Shown here piece by piece: positions 35,283 to 43,653 of a stretch of DNA of 64,000 nt. This DNA is from Pseudorhodoferax sp965279475 (GTDB lineage Bacteria; Pseudomonadota; Gammaproteobacteria; Burkholderiales; Burkholderiaceae_C): assembly GCA_965279475.1 (NCBI GenBank), contig CBDIIA010000003.1, positions 806,001 through 870,000 of the forward strand, read 5' to 3'. Positions within the stretch are counted from its first letter, which is position 1. Each line of letters begins with the position of its first letter. Made by a program: the position numbers and the translations under genes. A model generated the notes under the pieces. The model was not told the origin of the DNA, searched no databases, and saw nothing but the letters and a program-made list of their open reading frames with translations.

Positions 35283-35310
35283 AGCGCGGGTGACCCCCGC
35301 GCTTTTTTTT
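35283..35310 (+). terminator. Attenuator terminator in the thrS leader
   Basis: AGCGCGGG, loop TGACC, CCCGCGCT, then eight T. It ends 25 bp before the thrS ATG and downstream of a TACAAT -10-like box (35134-35139), so a leader transcript of about 160 nt would stop here unless antitermination occurs. Confidence 0.88.
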
Positions 35311-35335
35311 GTCCCACGCAAATTCGTCCTTCATC

Positions 35336-37243
35336 ATGATCCAGATTACGCTTCCCGACGGTTCACGGCGCGAGTACCCGGGGCCCGTCACCGTGGCCGA
35401 GGTGGCCGCTTCGATCGGCTCCGGCCTGGCCAAGGCCGCCCTGGCCGGCAAGATCGACGGCAAGATCGTCGACACCAGCCATCTGATGACGGCTGACAGC
35501 CCCTTGTCGATCGTGACCGCCAAGGATGCGGACGGCCTGGAGGTGATCCGCCATTCAACGGCCCACTTGCTGGCGTATGCGGTGAAGGAGTTGTTCCCCG
35601 AAGCGCAGGTGACGATCGGCCCGGTGATCGAGAACGGCTTCTATTACGACTTCGCGTACAAGCGGCCGTTCACCCCGGAGGACCTGGCCGCCATCGAGAA
35701 GAAGATGGCCGAGCTTGCCGCCAAGGACGAGCCGGTGACGCGCCGCGTGCTGCCGCGCGACGAGGCTGTGGCGTATTTCAAGAGCCTCGGCGAGCACTAC
35801 AAGGCCGAGATCATTGCCAGCATTCCGGCGAACGAAGACGTGTCGTTGTACCGCGAAGGCAAGTTCGAGGATCTGTGCCGCGGCCCGCACGTGCCCAGCA
35901 CGGGCAAGCTACGCTTCTTCAAGCTGATGAAGGTGGCGGGCGCCTACTGGCGCGGCGACCACCGCAACGAAATGCTGCAGCGCGTGTACGGCACGGCCTG
36001 GGCCACGAAGGACGAACTGCAGCAATACCTCACGATGCTGGAGGAGGCGGAGAAACGCGACCACCGCAAGCTCGGCCGCGAACTCGATCTGTTCCATCTC
36101 GACGAGCATTCGCCGGGCACGGTGTTCTGGCACCCCAAGGGCTGGACGGTCTGGCAGCAGGTGGAGCAGTACATGCGCGCCGTGTACCGCGACAACGGCT
36201 ACCAGGAGGTCAAGGGCCCGCAGATCCTGGACCAGGGGCTGTGGGAGAAGACGGGGCACTGGGGCAAGTACCGCGAGAACATGTTCACCACCGAGTCGGA
36301 GAAGCGCGAGTACGCGTTGAAGCCGATGAACTGCCCCGGCCACATCCTGATCTACAAGCAGGGCATCAAGAGCTACCGCGACCTGCCGCTGCGTTTCGGC
36401 GAGTTCGGCCAGTGCCACCGCAACGAGCCCACCGGGGGGCTGCACGGCATCATGCGGGTGCGTGCCTTCACGCAGGACGACGGGCACATCTTCTGCACCG
36501 AGGAGCAGATCCTCGACGAATGCGTGGCGTTCACGACGCTGCTGCAGAAGGTCTACCGTGACTTCGGTTTCACCGACGTGATCTACAAGGTCGCGACGCG
36601 GCCGGCGGCGCGCATCGGCAGCGAGGAAAGTTGGGACCGGGCAGAGCATGCCTTGATGGAAGGGCTGCGGCGCTCCGGCGTCGAGTTCGAGATCGCGGCC
36701 GGCGACGGCGCGTTCTATGGCCCGAAGATCGAGTACACGCTCAAGGACGCGATCGGCCGCCAATGGCAGTGCGGCACGATGCAGATCGACCCCAACATGC
36801 CCGAGCGCCTGGGGGCCGAGTACGTGGCCGAGGATGGCAGCCGCAAGACGCCGATGATGCTGCACCGCGCGATCGTCGGCAGCCTCGAGCGTTTCATCGG
36901 CATCCTGATCGAACAGCATGCCGGCGCGCTACCCTCCTGGCTCGCGCCGAAGCAGGTGGCAGTGCTCAATATCACCGACGGGCAGGCGGATTACTGTCGC
37001 GAAATTTCCAAATCGCTGCAAAATCAAGGGCTTAGGGTAGAGGTTGATCTGCGCAATGAAAAAATAACGCGTAAAATACGCGAGCATTCGATGCAAAAGC
37101 TTCCCTATATCCTCGTCGTCGGTGACAAGGAGCGCGAAGCGGGTGCCGTCGCCGTGCGTGCCCGAGGCAATATTGACCTCGGTGTGATGTCGCTCCAGGA
37201 CTTCGAGTCCAGGATCACCAGTGACATTGCTTCCAAGGCTTGA
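35336..37243 (+). CDS. thrS: Threonyl-tRNA synthetase
   Basis: 635 residues, the normal length. The N-terminal TGS domain (IQITLPDGSRREYPGPV) is followed by the editing domain with the HxxxH motif (HSTAHLLAYAV) and class II catalytic motifs. Zinc ligands lie in MNCPGH and the DDGHIF segment, and motif 2 is in HRNEPTGGLHGIMRVR. The C-terminal anticodon-binding domain starts near KQVAVLNITDGQ. It charges tRNA-Thr and heads the translation operon. The ATG of MIQITLP was chosen; an upstream frame overlaps the attenuator terminator. The leader suggests control by threonyl-tRNA level. Confidence 0.98.
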   Translation: MIQITLPDGSRREYPGPVTVAEVAASIGSGLAKAALAGKIDGKIVDTSHLMTADSPLSIVTAKDADGLEVIRHSTAHLLAYAVKELFPEAQVTIGPVIENGFYYDFAYKRPFTPEDLAAIEKKMAELAAKDEPVTRRVLPRDEAVAYFKSLGEHYKAEIIASIPANEDVSLYREGKFEDLCRGPHVPSTGKLRFFKLMKVAGAYWRGDHRNEMLQRVYGTAWATKDELQQYLTMLEEAEKRDHRKLGRELDLFHLDEHSPGTVFWHPKGWTVWQQVEQYMRAVYRDNGYQEVKGPQILDQGLWEKTGHWGKYRENMFTTESEKREYALKPMNCPGHILIYKQGIKSYRDLPLRFGEFGQCHRNEPTGGLHGIMRVRAFTQDDGHIFCTEEQILDECVAFTTLLQKVYRDFGFTDVIYKVATRPAARIGSEESWDRAEHALMEGLRRSGVEFEIAAGDGAFYGPKIEYTLKDAIGRQWQCGTMQIDPNMPERLGAEYVAEDGSRKTPMMLHRAIVGSLERFIGILIEQHAGALPSWLAPKQVAVLNITDGQADYCREISKSLQNQGLRVEVDLRNEKITRKIREHSMQKLPYILVVGDKEREAGAVAVRARGNIDLGVMSLQDFESRITSDIASKA

Positions 37244-37343
37244 GCCCGGTTCCTCCAAGGAGCCGGACCACCCGTTGGAGCATGCGCAGGCTGCGGTTGT
37301 AGCTATCTTCTGGATAGCACTTGATATTGGAAGGATTTGAGCC

Positions 37344-37943
37344 ATCGCTACTGAATTTCGTGACCGTCGTCACCGTGAAGAACGTAAACACCGCCTGAAC
37401 CGTGAAATCATGGCGCCCGAAGTACGCTTGTCGGGCCCTGAGAACGAGCCGCTCGGCATCGTGAGCTTGATGGAGGCCTTGCGCATGGCCGGCGAGCTGG
37501 ATGTGGATCTGGTGGAGATCGTCGCCACCGCGAATCCTCCGGTCTGCCGCCTGATGGACTACGGCAAGTTCAAGTACCAGGAGCAGAAGAAGGCGGCTGA
37601 CGCGAAGGCGAAGCAGACGGTCATCGAAATCAAGGAAGTCAAATTCCGGCCCGGTACCGATGATGGCGACTACAACATCAAGATGCGCAATATCCGGCGC
37701 TTTCTGGCGGAAGGCGACAAATGCAAGATCACCTTGCGTTTTCGCGGCCGCGAGATCACGCACCAGGAAATCGGCATGGCCTTGTTGCAGCGGATTCGCA
37801 ACGACCTGCAGGACCTGATCGTGATCGAGCAGTTCCCCAAGCTCGAAGGGCGCCAGATGATCATGATGATCGCGCCTGGCAAGAAGAAGCCGGCGCCGAA
37901 GCCAGCAACAGAGCCTGCGGCAACGCAGCCTGCGGCTTCTTAG
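37344..37943 (+). CDS. infC: Translation initiation factor IF-3 (AUC start)
   Basis: 199 residues if started at ATC 37344 (I/M-ATEFRDRRHREERKHRLNREI). An in-frame TGA lies two codons upstream and no ATG, GTG or TTG exists before ATG 37410. Starting there would delete the conserved N-terminal RxNxEI segment that aligns with IF-3. GGAAGGA sits about nine bases before the ATC. Rare AUU/AUC starts on infC are known and allow IF-3 to repress its own mRNA. Later domains are typical (GIVSLMEALRMAGELDVDLVEI, RFRGREITHQEIG). IF-3 binds the 30S subunit and checks the start codon. Confidence 0.95.
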   Translation: MATEFRDRRHREERKHRLNREIMAPEVRLSGPENEPLGIVSLMEALRMAGELDVDLVEIVATANPPVCRLMDYGKFKYQEQKKAADAKAKQTVIEIKEVKFRPGTDDGDYNIKMRNIRRFLAEGDKCKITLRFRGREITHQEIGMALLQRIRNDLQDLIVIEQFPKLEGRQMIMMIAPGKKKPAPKPATEPAATQPAAS

Positions 37944-38150
37944 CCAACAGATGGATTTCACGGCACGCGGGTTTGGTCACCTGCGGGTCGTGATGGCGGT
38001 GAGTTCACGCTCGCCGTCGCGGTGACGGCCTGACCGTCGGCACCGCAAAAGTGGCGAGTCTCTGACGCGCCACTCAAAAAGTGGCTCGGGGCCAACAAGT
38101 CCGGAATCGGTTTCCGGCGCCTCACGAGCACAAACATAAGGAGCATGCAC

Positions 38151-38354
38151 ATGCCCAAAATGAAGACCAAGAGCGCAGCCAAGAAGAGGTTTCGCGTTCG
38201 TCCCGGTGGCACCGTCAAGCGCGGTCAAGCCTTCAAGCGTCACATCCTGACCAAGAAGACCACCAAGAACAAGCGCCATCTGCGTGGTGCGGTGACTGTG
38301 CACGAGACCAACATGGCCTCGATGTCTCAGATGCTGCCCGGCCGTGGCATTTGA
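38151..38354 (+). CDS. rpmI: 50S ribosomal protein L35
   Basis: 67 residues, MPKMKTKSAAKKRFRVRPGG start and lysine-rich body, as usual for L35. An ATG six bases earlier sits only one base after the AAGGAG, so the second ATG (seven-base spacing) is used. About 200 bp of leader separates it from infC and contains GC-rich hairpins, possibly the site where L20 feeds back on this operon. rplT follows 25 bp downstream. Confidence 0.97.
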   Translation: MPKMKTKSAAKKRFRVRPGGTVKRGQAFKRHILTKKTTKNKRHLRGAVTVHETNMASMSQMLPGRGI

Positions 38355-38379
38355 TTAACGACGAACAAGGAGTACTCAC

Positions 38380-38739
38380 ATGCCTCGCGTCAAACGTGGT
38401 GTAACGGCTCGCGCCCGCCACAAGAAAGTTCTCGCACTCGCCAAGGGTTTCCGCGGTCGCCGCGGCAATGTCTTCCGCATCGCCAAAGAAGCGGTGATGA
38501 AGGCTGGGCAATACGCCTACCGTGACCGCCGTACCAAGAAGCGCGTGTTCCGCCGCTTGTGGATCGCGCGTATCAACGCCGCCGCGCGTGAACTGGGCCT
38601 GACCTACAGCCAGTTCGCCAACGGTCTGAAGAAGGCGTCGATCGAGATCGACCGCAAGATGCTGGCCGATATTGCCGTGCACGACAAGGCCGCATTCGCC
38701 GGCATCGTCGAGCAAGTCAAGGCCAAGCTGGCTGCGTGA
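38380..38739 (+). CDS. rplT: 50S ribosomal protein L20
   Basis: 119 residues, MPRVKRGVTARARHKKVLA start, basic N-terminal extension and globular C-terminus, all typical. It is an early 23S rRNA assembly protein and in enterics represses rpmI-rplT translation. A strong start context (AAGGAG) is present. The gene ends before an intrinsic terminator-like hairpin that separates it from pheS. Confidence 0.98.
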   Translation: MPRVKRGVTARARHKKVLALAKGFRGRRGNVFRIAKEAVMKAGQYAYRDRRTKKRVFRRLWIARINAAARELGLTYSQFANGLKKASIEIDRKMLADIAVHDKAAFAGIVEQVKAKLAA

Positions 38740-38793
38740 AGCTGCTGCGCCGGCATGGCTTCGGCCGCGCCGGCAACGGTTTCCGTACATCGG

Positions 38794-38826
38794 GGGCTGA
38801 GACTCCAAAGGTCTCGGCCCTTTTTT
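38794..38826 (+). terminator. Terminator or attenuator between rplT and pheS
   Basis: GGGCTGAGAC, 7-nt loop, GTCTCGGCCC (one G-U pair), then TTTTTT, ending 16 bp before the pheS ATG. No phenylalanine-rich leader peptide precedes it, unlike E. coli pheM. It may partially terminate the ribosomal-protein transcript. Confidence 0.88.
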
Positions 38827-38842
38827 ATTGCCAAGAGAGTCT

Positions 38843-39919
38843 ATGAACGAGTTGGATGCCATCGTCGAGAACGCGCGAACCCGTTTCGCCCAAGCCGGCA
38901 CGCCGGCCGAACTGGAAAATGCCAAGGCCGAGTTTCTTGGCAAATCCGGTCGCATCACCGAGCTGATGAAGGGCATGGGCGCCCTGAGCGTCGACGAGAA
39001 GAAGACGCGCGGAGCGGCCATCAACCAAGCCAAGCAGGCGATCGAGGGGGCGCTGACCGCCTGCCGCCAGGCCATGGCCGACGCCGAACTCACGGCACAA
39101 CTCAAGGCGGAAGCGCTCGACGTCACCCTGCCGGGCCGCCAGCGAGGCCAGGGCGGGCTGCACCCGGTGTCCCTGACGCTGGAGCGCATCGAGGCGATCT
39201 TCGGATCGATGGGTTTCGAAGTGGCGCAAGGCCCCGAGATCGAGACCGACTGGTTCAACTTCACGGCGCTCAACACGCCGGAAGACCACCCGGCGCGGTC
39301 GATGCACGACACCTTCTACGTGGAAGGCGGCACCGCAGCCGCGCCCAATCTGCTGCGCACGCACACGAGCCCGATGCAGATCCGCCACGCCGTGCAGCAT
39401 GTCAAGCGGCACAAGGCCCGCGTGCAGGCGCAAGCCGCATCGCCGGACGCGGCCGAGCCAGCGATGCCCGAGATCCGCGTCATCGCGCCGGGGCGTACCT
39501 ACCGCGTCGACAGCGATGCCACGCACTCGCCGATGTTCCACCAGTGCGAAGGCCTGTGGATCGGCGAGAACGTGAGTTTCAAGGACCTGAAGGTGGTGTT
39601 CACCGCCTTCTGCCGCACTTTCTTCGAATCGGACGATCTGGTGCTGCGGTTCCGCCCCAGTTTCTTTCCGTTCACCGAACCCAGCGCCGAGATCGACATC
39701 CAGTTCCAGTCCGGACCGCTGGCGGGCCGCTGGCTCGAAGTGGCGGGTTCCGGGCAGGTACACCCGAACGTCGTGCGCAACATGGGCCTCGACCCCGAGC
39801 GCTACATCGGTTTCGCGTTCGGCATGGGGCCCGACCGCCTGACCATGCTGCGCTACGGCGTGAACGACCTGCGCCTGTTCTTCGACGGCGACATCCGGTT
39901 TCTCGGCCAGTTCCGATGA
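38843..39919 (+). CDS. pheS: Phenylalanyl-tRNA synthetase alpha subunit
   Basis: 358 residues, class II synthetase. The N-terminal coiled coil (MNELDAIVENARTRFAQAGT...) contacts tRNA. Motif 2 and 3 regions include HTSPMQIRHAVQ, TYRVDSDATHSPMFHQCEG, RFRPSFFPFTEPSAE and FGMGPDRLTMLRYG. It forms an alpha2-beta2 enzyme with PheT. The ATG of MNELDAI is used; an upstream TTG overlaps the attenuator U-run. Confidence 0.98.
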   Translation: MNELDAIVENARTRFAQAGTPAELENAKAEFLGKSGRITELMKGMGALSVDEKKTRGAAINQAKQAIEGALTACRQAMADAELTAQLKAEALDVTLPGRQRGQGGLHPVSLTLERIEAIFGSMGFEVAQGPEIETDWFNFTALNTPEDHPARSMHDTFYVEGGTAAAPNLLRTHTSPMQIRHAVQHVKRHKARVQAQAASPDAAEPAMPEIRVIAPGRTYRVDSDATHSPMFHQCEGLWIGENVSFKDLKVVFTAFCRTFFESDDLVLRFRPSFFPFTEPSAEIDIQFQSGPLAGRWLEVAGSGQVHPNVVRNMGLDPERYIGFAFGMGPDRLTMLRYGVNDLRLFFDGDIRFLGQFR

Positions 39920-39981
39920 GGGGCGCCTGCGCCGGAGCCACCGCTGGCGCGGCACGTTAGTCCGAATCCAAAGAAAACAAC

Positions 39982-42426
39982 ATGCAATTCCCTGAATCCT
40001 GGTTGCGCGAGTTCTGCAACCCGCCGATCGGCACGGCGCAGCTGGCCGACACCCTGACGATGGCCGGGCTCGAGGTCGAGGAGCTCAAGCCGGTCGCGCC
40101 GCCGTTCCATGGCGTGCGGGTGGGTGAGATCGTCTCGGTGGAGCAGCACCCCAATGCCGACCGGCTGCGTGTCTGCCAGGTCGACGTGGGGCAGGGCACC
40201 GCGCTCAACATCGTCTGCGGCGCACCCAACGCACGCGCCGGCATCCGTGTTCCCTGTGCGATGGTCGGTGCCGAATTGCCGCCCGGCGAGGACGGCAAAC
40301 CGTTCACGATCAAGGTCGGCAAGCTGCGCGGTGTCGAGAGCCAGGGCATGCTGTGTTCGGCGCGCGAGCTGGGCCTGTCCGACGACCATGGCGGCCTGCT
40401 GGAACTGGCCGCGCATGCGCCCGTCGGGCAGGACGTGCGCACGTTTCTCGCGCTCGACGACACCTTGTTCGTGCTCAAGCTCACGCCCAATCTCGCGCAT
40501 TGCCTGAGCGTCTACGGTGTTGCGCGCGAGGTGGCGGCGCTCACGGGTGCCCCGCTCAAGGCGCCGAGTTTCCCCGCCGTCCCGGCAACCGATGCCAGCC
40601 GCCTGCCGGTCAAGGTCAGCGCGCCCGACCTGTGTGGCCGCTTCTCCGGCCGCGTGGTCCGCAACGTCGATCCGAAGGCCAAGACCCCGGCGTGGATCGT
40701 CGACCGGCTGGCCCGCTGCGGCCAGCGCAGCGTGACGGCGCTGGTCGACATCTCCAACTACGTGATGTTCGAGCTGGGCCGCCCCTCGCACATCTTCGAT
40801 CTCGACAAGATCCACGGCGGCCTCGACGTGCGCTGGGGCCGAGAGGGCGAACAACTCAAGCTGCTGAACGGCAACACCGTGACCGTCGATGCGCAGGTCG
40901 GTGTGATCGCCGACGACGTACAGGTCGAGTCGCTGGCCGGGATCATGGGCGGCGATGCAACCGCCGTCTCGGACGACACGCGCCACATCTACGCCGAGGC
41001 TGCGTTCTGGTGGCCACGGGCGATCGCTGGCCGGTCGCGGCGCTACAACTTTTCGACCGATGCCGGGCACCGCTTCGAGCGTGGTGTCGACGCCAGCGAA
41101 ACGGTGGCGCACCTGGAGCGCATCACCCAGCTCATTCTCGACATCTGCGGCGGACCCGATACCGTGTGCGGCCCCATCGACGACCATCAGGTCGCGATGC
41201 CGGTGCACCAGCCGGTCAGCCTGCGGGTGGCGCGTGCGGCCAAGGTCATCGGCATGCCGCTGACGCAAGCCCAGTGCGCCGATGCGCTGACACGTCTCGG
41301 GCTGCCGCTCACCGCGTCCGACGGCGTGCTGACCGTGACGCCGCCGCCGTACCGCTTCGACCTCACGATCGAGGAAGACCTGATCGAGGAAGTGGTGCGC
41401 ATGGTCGGCTACGAGCAGTTGCCGACCGATCCGCCGGTCGCGCCGATCACGCCCAAGCTCAAGGCCGAAGCCGAGCGCGGTGCCTTCGCAGTGCGTCGCA
41501 CGCTGGCCGGCCTGGGGTACCAGGAGACCATCAATTTCAGCTTCGTCGAAGCCCGCTGGGAACACGAGCTCGCCGGCAATGCCAACCCCATCAAGCTGCT
41601 GAACCCGATCGCCAGCCAGATGAGCGTCATGCGTTCGTCGTTGCTCGGGTCGCTATTGAACGTGCTGAAGTTCAACCTCGACCGCAAGGCCGAGCGCGTA
41701 CGCGTGTTCGAGATCGGCCGGGTGTTCCTGCGCGACGCCTCGGTTGTCGATTCCGACACCACAGTCGCCAATTTCGACCAGCCGTTGCGGCTGGCCGGTC
41801 TGGTGCATGGCACGGTCGACACGCTGCAGTGGGGCCGCAAGGAGCAGGGCGTCGATTTCTTCGATGCCAAGGGCGACATCGAGTCGCTGCTAGCGCCACT
41901 CGTCCCGCGCTTCGAGGCCGCGGAACACCCGGCGCTGCACCCCGGCCGTTGCGCACGCGTGCTGGTCGATGGACGGGCCATTGGCTTCGTGGGCGAGTTG
42001 CATCCGAAGTGGCGCCAGGCCTATGACCTGAGCCGCCCGCCGATGCTGTTCGAGTTGGCGCTCGATGCGGTGCTGGCGCGCCCCGTTCCCGTGTTCAAGG
42101 CTGTCGCCAAACACCAGGCGGTGGCGCGTGACCTCGCCGTGGTGGTGGCCGAGAAGGTCGGGCACGACCAGTTCATGGATGCGGTGCGCAGCGCGCCCAC
42201 CGGCGGCCTGCTGCGCGATGCGGTGCTGTTCGACATCTACCGGCCCAAGGCCGACGCCGGCAGCGCCGCCGCAGGTGGAGGGCTGGCGCTCGGCGAAAAA
42301 AGTCTGGCGGTGCGCCTCACGCTGAATGCCGATGATGCGACACTGACGGACGAGCAGATCGACACAGCGGTACGCGCCGTGGTCACGCAGTTGGCAACGC
42401 GGCTCGGCGCACGTCTTCGGGCGTGA
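39982..42426 (+). CDS. pheT: Phenylalanyl-tRNA synthetase beta subunit
   Basis: 814 residues, full length. Domains in order: tRNA-binding fold (GEIVSVEQHPNADRLRVCQV), B3/B4 editing domain (RSVTALVDISNYVMFELGRP), B5 (TRLGLPLTASDGVLTVTPPP), class II-like core and the C-terminal ferredoxin-fold anticodon-binding domain (FKAVAKHQAVARDLAVVV). It follows pheS after 62 bp and the pair is co-transcribed with ihfA. Confidence 0.98.
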   Translation: MQFPESWLREFCNPPIGTAQLADTLTMAGLEVEELKPVAPPFHGVRVGEIVSVEQHPNADRLRVCQVDVGQGTALNIVCGAPNARAGIRVPCAMVGAELPPGEDGKPFTIKVGKLRGVESQGMLCSARELGLSDDHGGLLELAAHAPVGQDVRTFLALDDTLFVLKLTPNLAHCLSVYGVAREVAALTGAPLKAPSFPAVPATDASRLPVKVSAPDLCGRFSGRVVRNVDPKAKTPAWIVDRLARCGQRSVTALVDISNYVMFELGRPSHIFDLDKIHGGLDVRWGREGEQLKLLNGNTVTVDAQVGVIADDVQVESLAGIMGGDATAVSDDTRHIYAEAAFWWPRAIAGRSRRYNFSTDAGHRFERGVDASETVAHLERITQLILDICGGPDTVCGPIDDHQVAMPVHQPVSLRVARAAKVIGMPLTQAQCADALTRLGLPLTASDGVLTVTPPPYRFDLTIEEDLIEEVVRMVGYEQLPTDPPVAPITPKLKAEAERGAFAVRRTLAGLGYQETINFSFVEARWEHELAGNANPIKLLNPIASQMSVMRSSLLGSLLNVLKFNLDRKAERVRVFEIGRVFLRDASVVDSDTTVANFDQPLRLAGLVHGTVDTLQWGRKEQGVDFFDAKGDIESLLAPLVPRFEAAEHPALHPGRCARVLVDGRAIGFVGELHPKWRQAYDLSRPPMLFELALDAVLARPVPVFKAVAKHQAVARDLAVVVAEKVGHDQFMDAVRSAPTGGLLRDAVLFDIYRPKADAGSAAAGGGLALGEKSLAVRLTLNADDATLTDEQIDTAVRAVVTQLATRLGARLRA

Positions 42427-42459
42427 CGCGCACCCCAAAAGCATTGACGGGAGGAAGCA

Positions 42460-42771
42460 GTGGAAATTGCAGTTGAAAGCCTGGAGACTCCGGCGCTGAC
42501 CAAGGCGCAGCTGGCCGACCTGCTGTTCGAGCAGATCGGACTCAACAAACGCGAGTCCAAGGACATGATCGACGCCTTCTTCGACCTGGTGACGAACAGC
42601 CTCGTCGATGGAACCGACGTCAAGATCTCGGGTTTCGGCAACTTCCAGATCCGCACCAAGGCGCCACGGCCGGGGCGCAACCCGCGCACCGGCGAATCGA
42701 TCCCGATCGCGGCACGCCGCGTGGTGACCTTCCATGCGAGCCACAAGCTGAAGGACCAGATCCAGAGCTGA
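42460..42771 (+). CDS. ihfA: Integration host factor alpha subunit
   Basis: 103 residues from GTG with a strong GGGAGG site. HU/IHF fold: LTKAQLADLLFEQIGLNKRE, then GFGNFQIRTKAPRPGRNPRTG with the DNA-intercalating Pro loop. It bends DNA at specific sites as a heterodimer with IhfB. Its place after pheT matches the order in many proteobacteria. Confidence 0.97.
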   Translation: MEIAVESLETPALTKAQLADLLFEQIGLNKRESKDMIDAFFDLVTNSLVDGTDVKISGFGNFQIRTKAPRPGRNPRTGESIPIAARRVVTFHASHKLKDQIQS

Positions 42772-42934
42772 TCGCCGCAAGCCTTGGCCGCATGCCGAGG
42801 CTGCGCACAGCCTGCCGTGGCGCACAGCGCGCCACCCGCCGCATGCCTTTCGGTGCAGCGGCCCCCGAAGTTGCTTTGCATCGGCGGCACTCTTGGGTTA
42901 ACCTTCAAGACCGCCTCGCATCAGCTTGATTTCA

Positions 42935-43384
42935 ATGGGAAATTCCCTCCCTTCCATCCCCGCAAAACGTTACTTCACCATCGGTGAAGTAGGCGACCTG
43001 TGCGGGGTCAAGCCGCACGTGCTACGGTATTGGGAGCAGGAATTCACCCAGCTGCGGCCGATGAAACGCCGCGGCAACCGCCGCTACTACCAGCACCATG
43101 AGGTGCTGATGATCCGCCGCATCCGCGACCTGCTGTACGACCAGGGTTTCACGATCAGCGGCGCGCGCAACAAGCTGCAGGAGATCGTGCAGATCGAACG
43201 CGACAAACGCCGCAACGGCGAAGTCATGCTCGACGGCGTGGAGGTCATCGAAGACCAGGACGTGTCGTTCGAGGAGTTCGAGGACATGCTGATCGGCGAC
43301 GACGATGCCACCATGTCGCAGAAGTTGCTGCTGGTACGGCGCGAACTGTTCGAAATCCGCCAGCTGCTGTCCGAAGCCATCTGA
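42935..43384 (+). CDS. MerR-family transcriptional regulator (pheT-ihfA-linked type)
   Basis: 149 residues. The N-terminal MerR winged helix is RYFTIGEVGDLCGVKPHVLR then YWEQEFTQLRPMKRRGNRRYY. A helical effector/dimer region follows without metal-binding cysteines, and an acidic stretch (EDQDVSFEEFEDMLIGDDD) lies near the C-terminus. This orphan MerR is commonly found after ihfA in beta- and gamma-proteobacteria; its target is not known. The ATG of MGNSLPSIP was used. Confidence 0.92.
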   Translation: MGNSLPSIPAKRYFTIGEVGDLCGVKPHVLRYWEQEFTQLRPMKRRGNRRYYQHHEVLMIRRIRDLLYDQGFTISGARNKLQEIVQIERDKRRNGEVMLDGVEVIEDQDVSFEEFEDMLIGDDDATMSQKLLLVRRELFEIRQLLSEAI

Positions 43385-43392
43385 CGCCGCGC

Positions 43393-43398
43393 TATAAT
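43393..43398 (+). promoter_or_regulatory. -10 box of the tRNA-Pro gene
   Basis: A perfect TATAAT lies 11 bp before the tRNA 5' end and overlaps the region just after the MerR stop codon. Confidence 0.75.
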
Positions 43399-43409
43399 GG
43401 CAGGCTTGT

Positions 43410-43486
43410 CGGTGTGTGGCGCAGCCTGGTAGCGCACTTGCATGGGGTGCAAGGGGTCGAAGGTTCGAATCCTTTCACACCGACCA
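43410..43486 (+). tRNA. tRNA-Pro (anticodon GGG)
   Basis: 77-nt cloverleaf with encoded CCA. The acceptor CGGTGTG pairs with CACACCG; the anticodon stem CTTGC/GCAAG encloses the loop ATGGGGT, giving anticodon GGG (reads CCC/CCU). The T-arm has GGTTCGAATCC. It follows the merR gene, a common arrangement in Burkholderiales. Confidence 0.97.
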
Positions 43487-43506
43487 AGGATCCAGTTGAA
43501 ATTCAA

Positions 43507-43541
43507 TGGGTTACGTCCGAACGGCGTAACCCATTTTTTTT
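43507..43541 (+). terminator. Rho-independent terminator after tRNA-Pro
   Basis: TGGGTTACG, 9-nt loop, CGTAACCCA, then eight T, starting 20 bp after the tRNA. Confidence 0.93.
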
Positions 43542-43653
43542 AGACGCCCACCACTGCATCGCGGATGCGCTGCGTGGCCGGTCCTTCGGCGAGAATCGGG
43601 GCGATCGGAGCCGGCGCCGCAGCGGTGCTTTGCTCCTCCCAGGAAATCCTCCC

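Noticed and set aside
38743..38842. Phe-rich leader peptide (pheM analogue)
   Set aside because: The only frame before the terminator has no Phe codons ahead of the hairpin.
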